DNA from: an uncultured bacterium
GTDB taxonomy: Bacteria > Verrucomicrobiota > Kiritimatiellia > PWTM01
NCBI GenBank assembly: GCA_938010045.1
Contig: CALLFZ010000003.1
Location: 171,015 to 235,014, forward strand
Reading direction: 5' to 3'
DNA: 64,000 bases
Both the position numbers and the translations under genes were made by a program. Below are positions 63,553 through 64,000 of the stretch, piece by piece (positions within the stretch are counted from its first letter, which is position 1; each line of letters begins with the position of its first letter). The notes beneath the pieces were generated by a model. The model was not told the origin of the DNA and ran no database searches. It worked only from the letters and a program-made list of their open reading frames with translations.

Positions 63553-64000
63553 GGCTCAGGCCGGTTCCCCGACGAGCCGATTGCGCTGTTGCGGAATGAG
63601 CGCCCAATACAGGCGCCCGCGAAGGGAAGCGAACACCGTTTACCCCCAACAATACCGCGGAAATCGTCGGTGGTTCACGCCGCTGCCCAAACAACACGAA
63701 TGTTCCGACTATCCAACCCTCCCGGGGGACAGGCCCCCAGACGTCCGTTGGGGACAGGCACATGCCCACCGGCGCTGTAGCTCCGGCGCTCCGCCGCCGG
63801 AGCGAAGCCGTTGGGGCCAGGCACGCCTGGGGCAGTGCCGAGCGGAGTGGGGGCGGTGAGGAGTCTGATGGGGACAGGCACGTTGATGGGCAGTTGGGAG
63901 GCGGTTCCCAGGAGCCCGTCCCCGTTGGGGCACGGCCGCTCCTCGGTGCCTGTCCCCGGTCTTCGTCCCCGGTCTTCGATTGGGGACAGGCACAAGCGCA
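63553..64000. other. gene-free 3' region filled by repeat sequence
   Basis: No gene is visible downstream of aceF. Apart from 21 bases after the stop, nearly all of it is the second composite repeat, which runs to within a base of the window edge. Confidence 0.7.
63574..63999. repeat. composite dispersed repeat, copy 2
   Basis: The second copy of the element at 23621-23988, with the same left (63574-63635) and right (63966-63999) ends and a different interior. The interior has GGGGACAGGCAC at 63750-63761, 63870-63881 and 63982-63993, and near-copies. It also holds a perfect 9-bp hairpin with a 6-base loop at 63780-63803 (GCTCCGGCG...CGCCGGAGC). Because the window ends one base later, the true right boundary may lie beyond. 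Confidence 0.78.

Overview
This GC-rich 64 kb window carries 45 protein-coding genes that I can support, and no rRNA, tRNA or CRISPR array that I can see. The gene content points to the PVC superphylum, and Kiritimatiellota is my best guess within it. The signs are a two-domain sulfatase, a PEP-CTERM protein, a hydrazine-synthase-alpha-like haem protein, BatA-type VWA proteins, a FucP-type symporter, a ThuA protein and dispersed GGGGACAGGCAC repeats. This placement is inference from gene content; there is no marker RNA in the window.

Layout. 1-6251 (+) is a tightly overlapping housekeeping run: aroB (5' end outside the window), an unrecognised gene, dprA, topA and a PHP phosphoesterase. 6232-7981 (-) is a two-gene secreted pair, a ThuA-like protein and a probable polysaccharide-active protein. 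8209-9562 (+) holds a double-ACT protein and fmt. 9481-15233 (-) is a six-gene run: lipase-like hydrolase, CpXC protein, purN, hisG, a 29-residue bS22/mS38-type ribosomal protein and a TPR lipoprotein. 15680-20512 (+) is a PEP-CTERM protein followed by an NtrB/NtrC-type two-component pair. 20935-22762 (+) is a translationally coupled three-gene cassette of unknown function with a sigma-factor-like middle gene. 22763-24166 has no gene and holds one copy of a composite repeat whose second copy closes the window (from 63574).

24167-28521 (-) is a pair of large VWA/BatA membrane proteins. Reading away from it are a secreted c-type haem/PD40 protein, ruvB, an MFS transporter and a double sulfatase. 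37214-44122 (+) is an exopolysaccharide secretion locus behind a good sigma-70-type promoter: secreted helper, outer-membrane barrel, Wzc-like tyrosine kinase, Wza-like lipoprotein and Wzy/WaaL-like polymerase. A secreted GH2 enzyme follows it.

47785-58938 (-) is a ten-gene co-directional run. It combines sugar uptake (FucP-type, ACS-type MFS), amino-sugar catabolism (nagB, nagA), a TAT-exported Gfo/Idh/MocA oxidoreductase, a DUF4832 protein, a Ser/Thr kinase, an azoreductase, cysE and an AraD homologue that has lost two of its three zinc-binding histidines. 59146-63552 (+) encodes a homodimeric pyruvate dehydrogenase E1 and a two-lipoyl E2, with no E3 beside them.

The genes suggest a polysaccharide-degrading, capsule-making Gram-negative heterotroph: sulfatase, GH2 and polysaccharide-active proteins release sugars, the MFS carriers and nagBA route amino sugars to glycolysis, and AceEF feeds acetyl-CoA. 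The most unusual items are the composite repeat, the degenerate AraD homologue, the repeated C-terminal module of TopA and the uncharacterised ATGA-coupled cassette.
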